A stretch of DNA of 64,000 nt. Source: Antarcticimicrobium luteum (GTDB lineage: Bacteria > Pseudomonadota > Alphaproteobacteria > Rhodobacterales > Rhodobacteraceae). The DNA is taken from positions 1 through 64,000 of the forward strand of contig NZ_SMUV01000068.1 of the NCBI RefSeq assembly GCF_004358185.1, given 5' to 3'. The first letter of the stretch is position 1. Every line of letters begins with the position of its first letter. The notes under the pieces are model-generated. The model had not been told where the DNA came from. It did not search any database and saw nothing but the letters and a program-made list of their open reading frames with translations. The translations under genes were made by a program, and so were the position numbers. This document shows positions 9,252 to 17,579 of the stretch, piece by piece.

Positions 9252-10226
9252 TTATTGCGGTTCGATACCGGCGGCCTTCATGATCGCCAGATTGCTTTCA
9301 AGCTGGGTGTACATCTCTTCACGCGCCTGCGCCGCGTCGCGGTAGTCGATCGGGGCGAACATGCTGGCTGCGACCTCGCGGAAACCTTCGTTCCCGGCCA
9401 CATCGGCCAGCATGTCCGACAGCTTGGCCAGCACGTCCTCGGGCAGGCCTTTCGGCGCGATCAGAACGGTTTGCAGATCCATACCGATGGGAATGCCGAG
9501 TTCGTTGATGGTGGGAACGTCCGGGCTGCCGATGTTGCGCCGCGCGGTGAGCGCCGCGATCACCTTCATCTGGTCGGGATAGCGGTGGTGGATGCCGCCC
9601 GAATAGGCCAGCATCGCCTGCCCGCCGAGCAGCGCGTTGATCACGCCCTGGCCGCCGTTGACCGGCAGGATGCCGATATCGAGATCATTGGCGCGGGCGA
9701 TCTCGGTGGCGAAAAACCGGGTCGAGGCCGAGACCGGCGCGTAGAGCGTGCCGGGGTTGGCGCGCACATAGTCCAGCATGCCCTGGAAATCGTCGAACGG
9801 CGCCGAGGCCGGGGCGACCAGCGCGGAGTCGAAGCTGGTGAGCATCCCGGCATAGTCGAAATCGTCGATCGAGAATGGCACCACCTTTTGCAGCGCCGGG
9901 GTCAGGGTGATCGTCTGCGACGGGTTGAACTGCAACGAGTAGCCGTCCGCCGGCATCGCCCGGAGCCCGGCGAGCGCGACGCCGCCCGCTGCGCCGGGCT
10001 TGTTGATCACATTGACCGGCACGCCCAGCTCTTCCGACATCGCGGTGGCCAGCGCCCGGCCCAGCAGGTCGCTCTGGCCGCCGGGGTTGAAGCCGATATA
10101 GAGCGAGATCAGCTTTTCCGGCCATTCCGCCAGCGCCGGCCCGGCGCCGAGGCCCAGCGCCATCGCCGCGGCCACGACCGCACCCTTAAGCGCGTCGTGG
10201 ATATTCAGTTTCATTGGCAGTTTCAT
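9252..10226 (-). CDS. tctC: Tripartite tricarboxylate transporter substrate-binding protein (TctC/Bug family)
   Basis: 324 aa. A signal peptide is evident: basic start, hydrophobic AVVAAAMALGLGAG, and a cleavage-type PALA-E. The mature chain starts WPEKLISLYIGFNPGGQSDLLGR, the typical Bug-family opening with the GGxxD ligand loop. Members bind carboxylates such as citrate, tartrate or aromatic acids in the periplasm and deliver them to TctAB. The ATG overlaps the tctA stop (ATGA), so the two are coupled; an ATG four codons later is an alternative start. The ligand cannot be read from sequence. Confidence 0.9.
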   Translation of the reverse strand: MKLPMKLNIHDALKGAVVAAAMALGLGAGPALAEWPEKLISLYIGFNPGGQSDLLGRALATAMSEELGVPVNVINKPGAAGGVALAGLRAMPADGYSLQFNPSQTITLTPALQKVVPFSIDDFDYAGMLTSFDSALVAPASAPFDDFQGMLDYVRANPGTLYAPVSASTRFFATEIARANDLDIGILPVNGGQGVINALLGGQAMLAYSGGIHHRYPDQMKVIAALTARRNIGSPDVPTINELGIPIGMDLQTVLIAPKGLPEDVLAKLSDMLADVAGNEGFREVAASMFAPIDYRDAAQAREEMYTQLESNLAIMKAAGIEPQ

Positions 10227-11743
10227 TGCGTTTTCTCCTCCGATGAATTGAGACGTTTGCCGTTCGCCCGTGCCGCCTTGCCGAAGCGCCAGACGGCCGC
10301 CGCCGTCAGCAGCAGGAAGATCAGCGCCAACGGATGTTCGATCAGCCGCGCCGGCTCTCCGTGCAGGATGCGGATCGACTGCCGAAGGCTGAGCTCGACG
10401 GCCGGCCCGACGACGAAGCCGATCAGGAAGTTGACCACCGAAAAACCGAGCCGGAGCATCAGCACGCCGAGCACGGCGAAGACCACCATGACCTGGATGC
10501 CGAACACCCCGCCGCCCTCGATCCAGGCGCCGACGGCGCAGAGGAACAAGACGCTGGGCACGATGACCCGGATCGGCACCAGGGTGATGCGGGCGAAAAA
10601 GCCCTGGAAAACCAGGCCGATGATCAGAAGCGCCAGGCTGGCCGCGATCATCGCGGCATAAATGCCGCCGACCAGCCGCGGCTGCTGCGCGAACATCAGC
10701 GGCCCCGGCGCCAGCCCGTGCAGCATGAAGGCGCCGATCAGGATGGCGGCGATGACGCTGCCCGGGATGCCGAGGGCGAACAGCGGGATCAGGCTGGCCG
10801 GCACCACCGCGTTGTCGGCGCTTTCCGCCGCGGCGACCCCCTCGATGGCGCCCTTGCCGAAGCGTTCGGGTGTCTTCGAGCGGCTGCGCGCCACGCCGTA
10901 GGACAGGAAGGAGCCGACGCTTGCCCCCAGGCCGGGCAGGATGCCGATGATCACCCCGATGCCGGTGCCGCGCAGGATCGAGGGGGCGGCGCGGCGCCAG
11001 TCCTCTGCGGTCACGCTGTTCTGTTCGCGGCCCTTGCCGATCTGCATCGTGCGGGTCTGGCTGTCGATGCCGTGGCGGTTGCCCGCCTGCAGGATCATCT
11101 CGGACACCGCCAGCATGCCGATGGCCATTGGGATCAGCGGGATGCCGTCGAACAGCCGGTATTCGCCGAAGGTCAGCCGCGGCAGGCCGGTTTCGATCTC
11201 CAGCCCGACGGTGGCCGCGAGAATGCCCAGCAGCGCCGCGATGATGCCCTTGGGCAGCGAAGCCGCCGACAGCCCGCCGACGAAGGTCAGCGAGAAGACG
11301 AGGATGGCAAAGATATCGACCGGCCCGATCAGCAGCGCGTAGGAGGCGATCGGTTCGGCCAGCACCACCAGAACGATGGTCGCGCTGAGATCGCCGATCA
11401 CCGAGGAGAACAGCGCCATCTTCAGCGCCTTGCCCGCCTTGCCCTGCCGCGCCAGCGGATAGCCGTCGAGCGCGGTGGGCGCCGAGGACGGCTCGCCCGG
11501 GACGTTGAGCAGGATGGCGGAGACTGCGCTGCCCGCGGCGCTGCCCTTGGCGATGCCCAGCAGGAAGGCGATGGCCGGCAGCGCCGGCAGCGTGAAGGTC
11601 AGCGGGATGGCGATGGCCACCGCAGTGGCCTTGCCCAGACCCGGCAGGGCCCCCACCAGGTAGCCGATGCCGACCCCGGCGAAGATCCAGAACAGGGTGG
11701 CGGGGGTGAGGATGTCCGTCAGGCCGAGGAAAATCTGGTCCAT
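10223..11743 (-). CDS. tctA: Tripartite tricarboxylate transporter large permease TctA
   Basis: 506 aa, about 12 hydrophobic segments. It has the family's conserved ALPGLGKATAVAIAIPLTF near residue 35 and its second-half repeat GILPGLGASVGSFLSYG. TctA is the large membrane subunit that carries substrate with an ion gradient. It lies 9 bp downstream of tctB and overlaps tctC, giving the standard B-A-C order. The C-terminal cytoplasmic tail is basic. Confidence 0.93.
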   Translation of the reverse strand: MDQIFLGLTDILTPATLFWIFAGVGIGYLVGALPGLGKATAVAIAIPLTFTLPALPAIAFLLGIAKGSAAGSAVSAILLNVPGEPSSAPTALDGYPLARQGKAGKALKMALFSSVIGDLSATIVLVVLAEPIASYALLIGPVDIFAILVFSLTFVGGLSAASLPKGIIAALLGILAATVGLEIETGLPRLTFGEYRLFDGIPLIPMAIGMLAVSEMILQAGNRHGIDSQTRTMQIGKGREQNSVTAEDWRRAAPSILRGTGIGVIIGILPGLGASVGSFLSYGVARSRSKTPERFGKGAIEGVAAAESADNAVVPASLIPLFALGIPGSVIAAILIGAFMLHGLAPGPLMFAQQPRLVGGIYAAMIAASLALLIIGLVFQGFFARITLVPIRVIVPSVLFLCAVGAWIEGGGVFGIQVMVVFAVLGVLMLRLGFSVVNFLIGFVVGPAVELSLRQSIRILHGEPARLIEHPLALIFLLLTAAAVWRFGKAARANGKRLNSSEEKTQ

Positions 11744-11752
11744 TTCGTCACC

Positions 11753-12190
11753 TCAACCGATCGAACTGCCGAGGATGACATAGATCAGCACATAGCCCAG
11801 AAGCAGCATACCCCCGGTCAGTGCCGACAGCATCACCGGGTTGCGTTCGCCCATCAGCAGACCTCCGCCGGAGACCAGAAGCGCGCCGGCGCCAAGCGGC
11901 CCGACGAAGGGCAGCAGCCAGGTCGCGCCCAGCATCAGGGCGGGAACCGCGATCAGCGCCAGAAGCTCGGAGCGGGCGATCCGGTCGATGCCCGCGCTGT
12001 GGCCGCGCGCGGCGCGGACCAGGATCACCAGCGCCAGCGCCAGGATGCCCCAGAGCGCCGCCTGCGGCACCAACCGGGGCGACAGGGCGCCGCCGAATCC
12101 CTCGGGGATCTGCGCGGGCACGACGAGGAACAACGCCGCGGCCACGAAACAGATCAGGATCGAAGCGATCAGAATGTCGGCTTTTTGCAC
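11753..12190 (-). CDS. tctB: Tripartite tricarboxylate transporter small membrane subunit TctB
   Basis: 145 aa with four predicted membrane segments and a central basic loop (RAARGHSAGIDRIARSELL), the usual TctB layout. I chose the GTG at 12190 because GGGAGG lies 6 nt upstream; a TTG at 12208 is possible. It is the first gene of the five-gene minus-strand operon and faces the divergent LysR gene across about 150 bp, so LysR control is likely. Confidence 0.85.
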   Translation of the reverse strand: MQKADILIASILICFVAAALFLVVPAQIPEGFGGALSPRLVPQAALWGILALALVILVRAARGHSAGIDRIARSELLALIAVPALMLGATWLLPFVGPLGAGALLVSGGGLLMGERNPVMLSALTGGMLLLGYVLIYVILGSSIG

Positions 12191-12301
12191 GTCGCCCTCC
12201 CAGTACAACGCAGGTCCCTGTGCCGGATGCTCTCCTCACCCGGTTGTCTCATCTGCTTAGAGGCATGGCCGCATTTGTTGAAATACTATTTCGGCGCGTT
12301 A

Positions 12302-12320
12302 CCATGCCGAAAAGGCATGG
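12302..12320. promoter_or_regulatory. Candidate LysR operator (inverted repeat)
   Basis: CCATGCC (12302-12308) and GGCATGG (12314-12320) form a perfect 7-bp inverted repeat with a 5-nt GAAAA centre. It sits 20 bp upstream of the LysR start in the divergent region with tctB. This fits autorepression by a LysR protein; the T-N11-A core was not assigned. Confidence 0.4.
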
Positions 12321-12340
12321 CTGGCGAACGGGGGTAAGAC

Positions 12341-13267
12341 ATGGATATCAAGCTTCACCAGATAAAATGCTTTCGCGAGGTGGTCGAAAGCGGCAGTTTC
12401 TCTGCGGCCTCTCGCAGCTTGGGCATAGCCCAGCCCGCGCTGTCCCGGAAGATCGCCGATCTGGAGACGGAACTCGGCAAGCCGCTGCTGAACCGCAGCT
12501 CGCGCGGGGTCAGCCTGACGCCCGCCGGTGAAAAGTTCCTGCGCCACTGCCGCCTGATCCTGCTGCAACTGTCCCGCGCGGAACGCGAAATCGCGCTCGA
12601 CGGCAGCAAGGCCGCGGACGAGGTCGTCTTCGTCGTGCCACCCGCGCTGAGCCTCTTTGTGGCGGCGCATCTGGTCAAGGCAGTGGTGACCGATTACCCA
12701 AATATCCACGTGGTCTGCCGCGAAACCCACTGGGACGATGCCCGCCACCTGATGGAGAGCGGCCAGGGCGATGTGGCGCTGGTCACCAACGGGCATCTGT
12801 TCGACGGCTGCGAGGCCGAACGCTGCGTGGTCGACAGCCTGTATTTCGGCGGGCGCATCGACGAAACCCACCACGGCGGCGCGCCTGTCACCCTGGAAGA
12901 GATCGCCGGGCTGCCGCTGATCCTGCCGGGAGGCAGGTTCCTGATCCGCCGCACCCTGGAGGCCACCGCCCGCGAGAGGGGGCTCGACCTGAACATCCGG
13001 CACGAGGTGAATTCCGTACCGCTGCTGGCCACCTATCTGGAACAGGGGTTGGGATATACGATTTCGATCTGGCAGACCTTCTTCGACGGGGTGGCGCGCG
13101 GGCGTATGTTCGCCCGGCCGCTGCACCGGCCCAACTTTCAGCGGATGCTGACCATCGTCTCTCAGTCGCAGGCCAACCAGAGACCGGCGGTGTCCATCGT
13201 CCACGATTACCTGCGGCGGCGGGTCAGGGAGCTGCACCGCGCGGGGATTATTCGCGGGAGTGAATGA
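12341..13267 (+). CDS. LysR-family transcriptional regulator
   Basis: 308 aa. The N-terminal winged HTH (residues 1-60) has the diagnostic CFREVVESGSFSAASRSLGIAQPALSRKIADLE pattern in its usual place, followed by a periplasmic-binding-type effector domain. It is divergent from the tctBAC/ThDP operon, the classic arrangement for activation in response to the transported acid or a derivative. The family normally represses itself and activates the divergent operon. A GGGGG element precedes the ATG. Confidence 0.92.
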   Translation: MDIKLHQIKCFREVVESGSFSAASRSLGIAQPALSRKIADLETELGKPLLNRSSRGVSLTPAGEKFLRHCRLILLQLSRAEREIALDGSKAADEVVFVVPPALSLFVAAHLVKAVVTDYPNIHVVCRETHWDDARHLMESGQGDVALVTNGHLFDGCEAERCVVDSLYFGGRIDETHHGGAPVTLEEIAGLPLILPGGRFLIRRTLEATARERGLDLNIRHEVNSVPLLATYLEQGLGYTISIWQTFFDGVARGRMFARPLHRPNFQRMLTIVSQSQANQRPAVSIVHDYLRRRVRELHRAGIIRGSE

Positions 13268-13288
13268 CAGGGCTTGTTGCTCGATTTT

Positions 13289-13576
13289 TCAATGCGTGAC
13301 GTGGGTGCATCTTGACCGATGAACCGCAAAGATCCGCTTGGCCGCGTGACGCTGCTTGCGATGGACTGCCTTATCCGCGTCCAGCCAGCTGTCGATGATA
13401 TCGGTGAACCCGTCCAACTTTGGACGCTTGATCGACGCACTCCGCCGATAGCCAGGCGGCTCAGAGAAGGCCAGCATCTTCCCAATCGTCCCACGTGACA
13501 TCTTGAAATGCTGCGCCGCCGTCCATGCGCTCATGCCCTCGGCGCACGCCAGACGAACCTTGGGATGTAATTCCAC
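13289..13576 (-). pseudogene. IS21-family transposase (IstA) N-terminal fragment
   Basis: 95 aa containing GMSAWTAAQHFKMSRGTIGKML (helix-turn-helix) and EPPGYRRSASIKRPKLDGF. This is the conserved N-terminus of IS21 IstA proteins, normally about 500 aa. The DDE catalytic domain and the IstB ATPase gene are absent. The frame ends in unrelated sequence after KRIF. It is a dead insertion-sequence remnant. Residual left-end IS21 sequence may extend to about 13745. Confidence 0.8.
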
Positions 13577-13745
13577 GGTATAGATCTCCTCGCCCTCCCT
13601 GCTGCCGCACGGAGGGAAAAGTGGACGGATTTTACTCCGCCCGCAGCAGGACTATCCCGCCGCTACGGTGGGCCAATTTTGCACCGCCGTTTTCATTTCC
13701 TGCACGCGCATCAAGCGCCAGCTATCGGATCAGGCCGTTTTTCAT

Positions 13746-13762
13746 GGCTTTGTTGCACAAAT
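13746..13762 (+). repeat. IS5-family terminal inverted repeat, left
   Basis: GGCTTTGTTGCACAAAT, identical to the reverse complement of 14779-14795. Confidence 0.88.
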
Positions 13763-13797
13763 GGAGGTCTGACCGTACGCCCCCTTTCCCGGGACGG

Positions 13798-14731
13798 ACC
13801 TATCCCACGGGCTCAGTGACAGGGATGCCGAGAGCGGTGTAGCTGTTCAGCACAGCGATGCGGACCTGCAGTTCGGCGACCTGTCGGTCGAAGTCCCTAG
13901 CCATCAGAGATTGGCCGGCAGTTTGATACAGTTCATCTTACTCTCGACGCGGCTTCGGCGGTGATATCCGCTCCATCGTCGCCACAGGGCACGGCCCAGG
14001 TATCGCGACGCATTGACCGCTTCGTCGCGGGCGATAGCGCCGGCGCTTGTGGGTTTCCACGGCTTGGCGTTCCTGCGCGGCGGGATGACAGCGGCAGCGC
14101 GTCGGGCGGCGATCGCCTCGTGACATTCGCGGGTGTCATAGGCGCCATCGGCTGTCACTGATCCGATCTGCTCGTCTGCCGGGATCTGGTCCAGAAGTTC
14201 AGGCAACATGGGTGCATCACCAATGTTGCTGCCGGTGATTTCGACCGCCCGAACCTCAAGCGTTTCCTCGTCGATCCCGATATGTATTTTGCGCCAGATA
14301 CGGCGTTTCGGGCCGCCGTGCTTGCGCGCGTTCCATTCGCCTTCCCCTTCAGATTTGATGCCGGTGCTGTCGATCAGCAGATGCAGCGGGCCCTTGGCGC
14401 CGCGGTAGGGGATGTTCACATTCAGCGTCCGCTGGCGGCGACACAGGGTGCTGAAATCCGGTACCCGCCAGTCCAGCCCGACCAGTCGCAGGATGCTTTC
14501 GACGAACCCGGTGGTCTGCCTGAGTGGCATGCCGAACAGCACCTTCATTGACAGGCAGGTCTGGATGGCGGCATCGCTGTAGGTCTGCTGTCGGCCACGC
14601 CTGCCTGTCGGTGTGGCATCCCAGCTCATCTCGGGATCGAACCAGATCGACAGCGATCCGCGTCGCTTCAACGCTTCATTGTACGCCGACCAGTTCGTGG
14701 TCTTGTACTTCGTAGGGGCCCAACTGCTCAT
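13798..14731 (-). pseudogene. IS5-family transposase, C-terminus frameshifted
   Basis: The main frame (13904-14731, 275 aa) has the IS5-family DDE order: Asp in LLIDSTGIKSEGEGEW, Asp in TADGAYDTRECHEAI, and Glu in SRVESKMNCIK. After MNCIKL the frame stops early. The shifted frame from about 13910 continues MARDFDRQVAELQVRIAVLN to a stop at 13798, the usual end of this transposase. One missing base around 13915 therefore truncates about 45 residues. The catalytic residues are upstream of the lesion, but the element is probably inactive or impaired. Confidence 0.8.
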
Positions 14732-14778
14732 GCTCTCCAGCTATCATGCTGGATTCCCGAGATGAATCCCAGAAGAGG

Positions 14779-14795
14779 ATTTGTGCAACAAAGCC
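14779..14795 (-). repeat. IS5-family terminal inverted repeat, right
   Basis: Complement of the left terminal repeat at 13746-13762. Confidence 0.88.
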
Positions 14796-14913
14796 CCTTG
14801 CCGATGTAGCGCATGACGTCGGGGTCGCCGCAGATTGCCGCGAATGGCGCGTGATCATCAGGCTTCCAACCTCGTAGCAGTAGACGCTCTGTTTCGATCA
14901 TGTGCTGTGTCAT
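14796..14913 (-). pseudogene. GNAT acetyltransferase N-terminus truncated by the IS5 element
   Basis: The frame reads MIETERLLLRGWKPDDHAPF then AAICGDPDVMRYIGKG, the standard opening of RimJ/RimL-type N-acetyltransferases, and then runs straight into the IS5 terminal repeat. The rest of the gene is not found on the other side of the element. The start is the ATG at 14913 or 14901. It is non-functional as it stands. Confidence 0.75.
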
Positions 14914-15031
14914 GTTGCGCTTTAAGCACATTAGCCAATGGCAGAAAAGTCCGCAAAGCGGCGGTTCGTGGCGTCAGTCCCGAACGTCTACAATCGAGGC
15001 ATGGGTTCAAGAGTGAGAGCAGGGTTGGTTC

Positions 15032-15070
15032 CTTTGCGACGGGTTGAAGGCTGGGAGAGTGGCTCCCGGC
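15032..15070 (+). promoter_or_regulatory. Hairpin leader upstream of the DUF932 gene (leader family member)
   Basis: CTTTGCGACGGGTTGAAGG is followed by GGGAG-AGTGG-CTCCC, a small hairpin about 20 nt before the ATG at 15092. It is nearly the same as the leader at 16912-16946 (CTTTGACGGTTTGAAG plus GGAGAGAGGCTCTCC), showing a duplicated 5' leader. Confidence 0.5.
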
Positions 15071-15091
15071 GCCTGTCGCGGGAGATAGCCG

Positions 15092-16291
15092 ATGGGCGTT
15101 GTGGAAGTTCTGGATCCGGTCGCACCGACGCGGGCCGGTGGCTGGAAAGTGGATGTCAGCCGGGGGGAGCGGAACGGGCGGGTGTCGTCCGAATGGTTCA
15201 ACCGGCCCGATGATGAGCGGTATCTGTCGCTCGACGATCTCTGGGCCAATGTGAAGGGCCGCTCCGAGCGCAGCCGGAGCCGGGTGGTGCAGACGGCGGA
15301 CATCCGGGTTGAGGCCGCGCGCGATAACCCCGAGCGGTTGCACCTGATGTTACCGAAAGCGCAGAAACCGGTGGCGCCCACGCACTGGGCCTTCGGCCAG
15401 CTTGCCAGCATCGTCGGTGCCCCGGCATCCTACCTGCGGCAGCTTCCCGCGCCTCTGGCGGGGATCAACCTGCAATACGGTTTGACCAACCACCGCGCCG
15501 AGCAGGTGAAGACCTTCGAGACCGAGGATGGCCGCACGGAACTGCGCGCCGTGACCGGTCCCGACTACGGCCGCATCCATGACTTCGAGCTTGTCGAGGC
15601 GGTGCAGCGCATCGCGGGCAACGGTACGGGTGACACGCGATGGAAGGTGCCGGGTGTGCTCGACTGGTCGACCGGGGTCTACAATCCCGATGTCGAGATC
15701 AGCCGCGACACCACCACGCTCTACGCTTCGGACCGCGACGTCTTCCTGTTTCTGGTCGACGATCGCAACCCGATCGAGGCGGGCAAGCTGCCAGACGGCT
15801 CCCCCGATCTCTACTTCCGGGGCTTCTATTGCTGGAATTCCGAGGTCGGTGCCAAGACCCTCGGTATGGCGAGCTTCTACCTGCGGGCGGTGTGCCAGAA
15901 CCGCAACCTCTGGGGCGTCGAGGAGTTCCAGGAGATCAAGATCCGCCACTCGAAATACGCCGCCACGCGTTTCGCGCATGAGGCGGCGCCAGCGCTGACG
16001 CGGTTTGCCAATTCCTCACCGCAGGGGTTCATGAACGGGATCAAGGCCGCGCGGCAGCAGGTCGTGGCGCGCAGCGACGAAGACCGCGCGGATTTCCTGC
16101 GGAAGCGGGGCTTCTCGAAGGCCGAAACCGGCAAGATCATCGAGAAGGTGCTGATGGAGGAAGGCCGCCCGCCCGAGAGCATCTTCGACTTCGTGCAGGG
16201 CATCACGCGGCTTGCCCGCGACAAGACCCAGCAGGATGCCCGCCTCGACATGGAGGGGCGCGCCAAGAAGCTCCTCGACCGGGTCGGCTGA
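15092..16291 (+). CDS. DUF932 domain-containing plasmid/phage-type protein
   Basis: 399 aa, matching the phage/plasmid-related DUF932 family. Landmarks are LTNHRAEQVKTFETEDGRTEL, ALTGPDYGRI-like (AVTGPDYGRIHDFEL), WNSEVGAKTLG and RHSKYAATRFAHEA. Such proteins are common on conjugative plasmids and phages, next to anti-restriction or repair-like genes; their biochemical role is unsettled. GGGAGA precedes the ATG by 8 nt. It opens the plus-strand plasmid block that continues to 20.7 kb. Confidence 0.82.
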   Translation: MGVVEVLDPVAPTRAGGWKVDVSRGERNGRVSSEWFNRPDDERYLSLDDLWANVKGRSERSRSRVVQTADIRVEAARDNPERLHLMLPKAQKPVAPTHWAFGQLASIVGAPASYLRQLPAPLAGINLQYGLTNHRAEQVKTFETEDGRTELRAVTGPDYGRIHDFELVEAVQRIAGNGTGDTRWKVPGVLDWSTGVYNPDVEISRDTTTLYASDRDVFLFLVDDRNPIEAGKLPDGSPDLYFRGFYCWNSEVGAKTLGMASFYLRAVCQNRNLWGVEEFQEIKIRHSKYAATRFAHEAAPALTRFANSSPQGFMNGIKAARQQVVARSDEDRADFLRKRGFSKAETGKIIEKVLMEEGRPPESIFDFVQGITRLARDKTQQDARLDMEGRAKKLLDRVG

Positions 16292-16361
16292 CGTCCAGCC
16301 TGACAAAGCGACCGGCCTCACGCGTGGCGGTCGCAATTTCCCCTTCCACGAGCGCACCGCT

Positions 16362-16385
16362 CCCCCGGCCCGAGAGAGCCGGGGG
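16362..16385 (+). promoter_or_regulatory. GAGAGA-loop hairpin before radC (leader family member)
   Basis: CCCCCGGC (16362-16369) pairs perfectly with GCCGGGGG (16378-16385). The loop contains CGAGAGA. It lies 29 nt before the RadC start and resembles the hairpins before other genes of this block. Confidence 0.5.
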
Positions 16386-16414
16386 CTTCGTGTGCGCAAT
16401 CCTGCGAGAGGCCC

Positions 16415-16855
16415 ATGACACCCCAAGAAGAAACCGTCATCCTCGAGGCCCGTGACATCCTCGGCCGTTACCTTAGCCAGAACCCGGTCATCGGAAGCTG
16501 GCAGGCGCTGATGGACTATTGTGCGCTGACCGTCCGAGGTCCCATCGAGCGATTCCATGTCCTCTATCTCGACCGCAAAAACCGCATCATCGCCGATGAG
16601 CTTTTGTCGACCGGAACAGTCGATCATGTCCCCGTCTATCCGCGCGAGGTGATCAAGAGAGCCCTGATGCTGAACGCCAGCGCTCTGATCCTGATCCACA
16701 ACCACCCCTCGGGCGATCCGACACCGTCGGAGGCCGACCTCAGCATGACGAAGGAGATACAGAAAGGGTGCAAGTATCTCGGCCTGACGTTGCACGACCA
16801 CATCATCGTCGGCGCCGGGACGGAACTGAGCCTGCGGGCCCTGGGCAAGCTCTGA
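16415..16855 (+). CDS. RadC-family JAB/MPN domain protein
   Basis: 146 aa containing essentially the C-terminal RadC domain. It has ILIHNHPSGDPTPSEADLSM, the JAMM-type HxHPSGxxxPSxxD metal motif, followed by DHIIVGAG. The N-terminal helix-hairpin-helix part of chromosomal RadC is absent, as in many plasmid and phage copies. RadC proteins are probable metalloproteases or nucleases of unproven function, frequent in anti-restriction/conjugation islands. It is preceded by a hairpin leader and followed by similar plasmid genes. Confidence 0.87.
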   Translation: MTPQEETVILEARDILGRYLSQNPVIGSWQALMDYCALTVRGPIERFHVLYLDRKNRIIADELLSTGTVDHVPVYPREVIKRALMLNASALILIHNHPSGDPTPSEADLSMTKEIQKGCKYLGLTLHDHIIVGAGTELSLRALGKL

Positions 16856-16888
16856 CGCGCCTTTCGAACCTGCCGCCGTCACCCTTTC

Positions 16889-16946
16889 GAGGAAGAGGGC
16901 GGGGGTTTGGTCTTTGACGGTTTGAAGCGGGGAGAGAGGCTCTCCG
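16889..16946 (+). promoter_or_regulatory. Purine tract plus hairpin leader (leader family member)
   Basis: GAGGAAGAGGGCGGGGG (16889-16905) is followed by CTTTGACGGTTTGAAG and the hairpin GCGGGGAGAG/CTCTCCGC (16927-16946). The same purine tract recurs at 21307 and a looser one at 17496. The hairpin part matches 15032-15070. Confidence 0.5.
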
Positions 16947-16965
16947 CACCGTCGGAGATATGCCC

Positions 16966-17484
16966 ATGTTCGACCTTCCTTTCCAAACTCAGCCGGAAAC
17001 GCAGAAAACTGGTTTGCCGCCGAGCCTCCTGACCGTTTTTGCAGATCAAGACTTGCCGTTTGCGCTCACGACGGCTTGCCATGCGCCCGCGGCTCTCATG
17101 TCCGGGCAGGCACAACCCAAGGTACTGGAGCGGTTTGCCACGCTGGCCGAGGCCATGCAGGGGGCAATCGTTCACGCCGAAGATATCACACCTGAAGACG
17201 CTCCGCGCATCCTGGCAATCCTCGATCGGGAGGGCCGCCTCGTTCTGGCCGGGGCTACCAATGATGGCGGGGTCGCATGGTGCCACCCGGTCTCGGATGC
17301 CGCCGAAGCCCGTGCCGTCGTGTCCGAGGCCAGCCAGACCCGCGAGCAGGCCATACGAGCGGCCAAGTGGCATGAACATTGCCTCGCGCGAAGGCTGCGG
17401 CACCACGCCGATCTTCTCGATGCCCGTCTTGTCGATCCGCTCTGGCGCGCCTTCGCGTCTCGCGCCCTGCAGATCGCGGCGTGA
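16966..17484 (+). CDS. Hypothetical plasmid protein
   Basis: 172 aa from the ATG at 16966, which has GGAG 8 nt upstream; the ATG at 16960 would be too close to it. No recognised domain. The chain is soluble, with a middle segment (RILAILDREGRLVLAGATNDGGVAWCHPVSD) like a small beta-sheet sensor, and a helical basic end (REQAIRAAKWHEHCLARRLRHHADLL). It sits between radC and a DUF6878 gene, each with a hairpin leader, so it belongs to the same plasmid maintenance or anti-defence block. Confidence 0.65.
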   Translation: MFDLPFQTQPETQKTGLPPSLLTVFADQDLPFALTTACHAPAALMSGQAQPKVLERFATLAEAMQGAIVHAEDITPEDAPRILAILDREGRLVLAGATNDGGVAWCHPVSDAAEARAVVSEASQTREQAIRAAKWHEHCLARRLRHHADLLDARLVDPLWRAFASRALQIAA

Positions 17485-17495
17485 CGTCCAAGAGT

Positions 17496-17579
17496 CAGAG
17501 AAGGGCAGGGGAGGATGTGAGCCTACGAGGACGAGAGAGCCTCGGGGTTCATATCCTGTCCCTCATTCCGGAGTTTCCA
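17496..17579 (+). promoter_or_regulatory. Hairpin leader with CTCATTCCGGAGTTT ribosome site (leader family member)
   Basis: A purine tract (17496-17513) is followed by the hairpin CGAGG/CCTCG (17526-17544, loop ACGAGAGAG) and then CTCATTCCGGAGTTTCCA directly before the ATG at 17580. The last element recurs at 21380-21398 with one extra T. Confidence 0.55.

Larger units (their letters stand above)
13746..14795 (-). mobile_element. IS5-family insertion sequence, about 1050 bp
   Basis: It is bounded by 17-bp perfect inverted repeats, GGCTTTGTTGCACAAAT at 13746-13762 and its complement at 14779-14795. It holds one transposase frame on the minus strand. No clear target duplication flanks it, and the left neighbour (IS21 debris) does not continue the right neighbour (GNAT gene). 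A deletion or recombination therefore followed insertion. Confidence 0.88.

Noticed and set aside
10334-12337. 667-aa plus-strand ORF opposite tctA and tctB
   Set aside because: Low-complexity Asp/Gln/Arg-rich translation typical of an antisense frame of membrane-protein genes.
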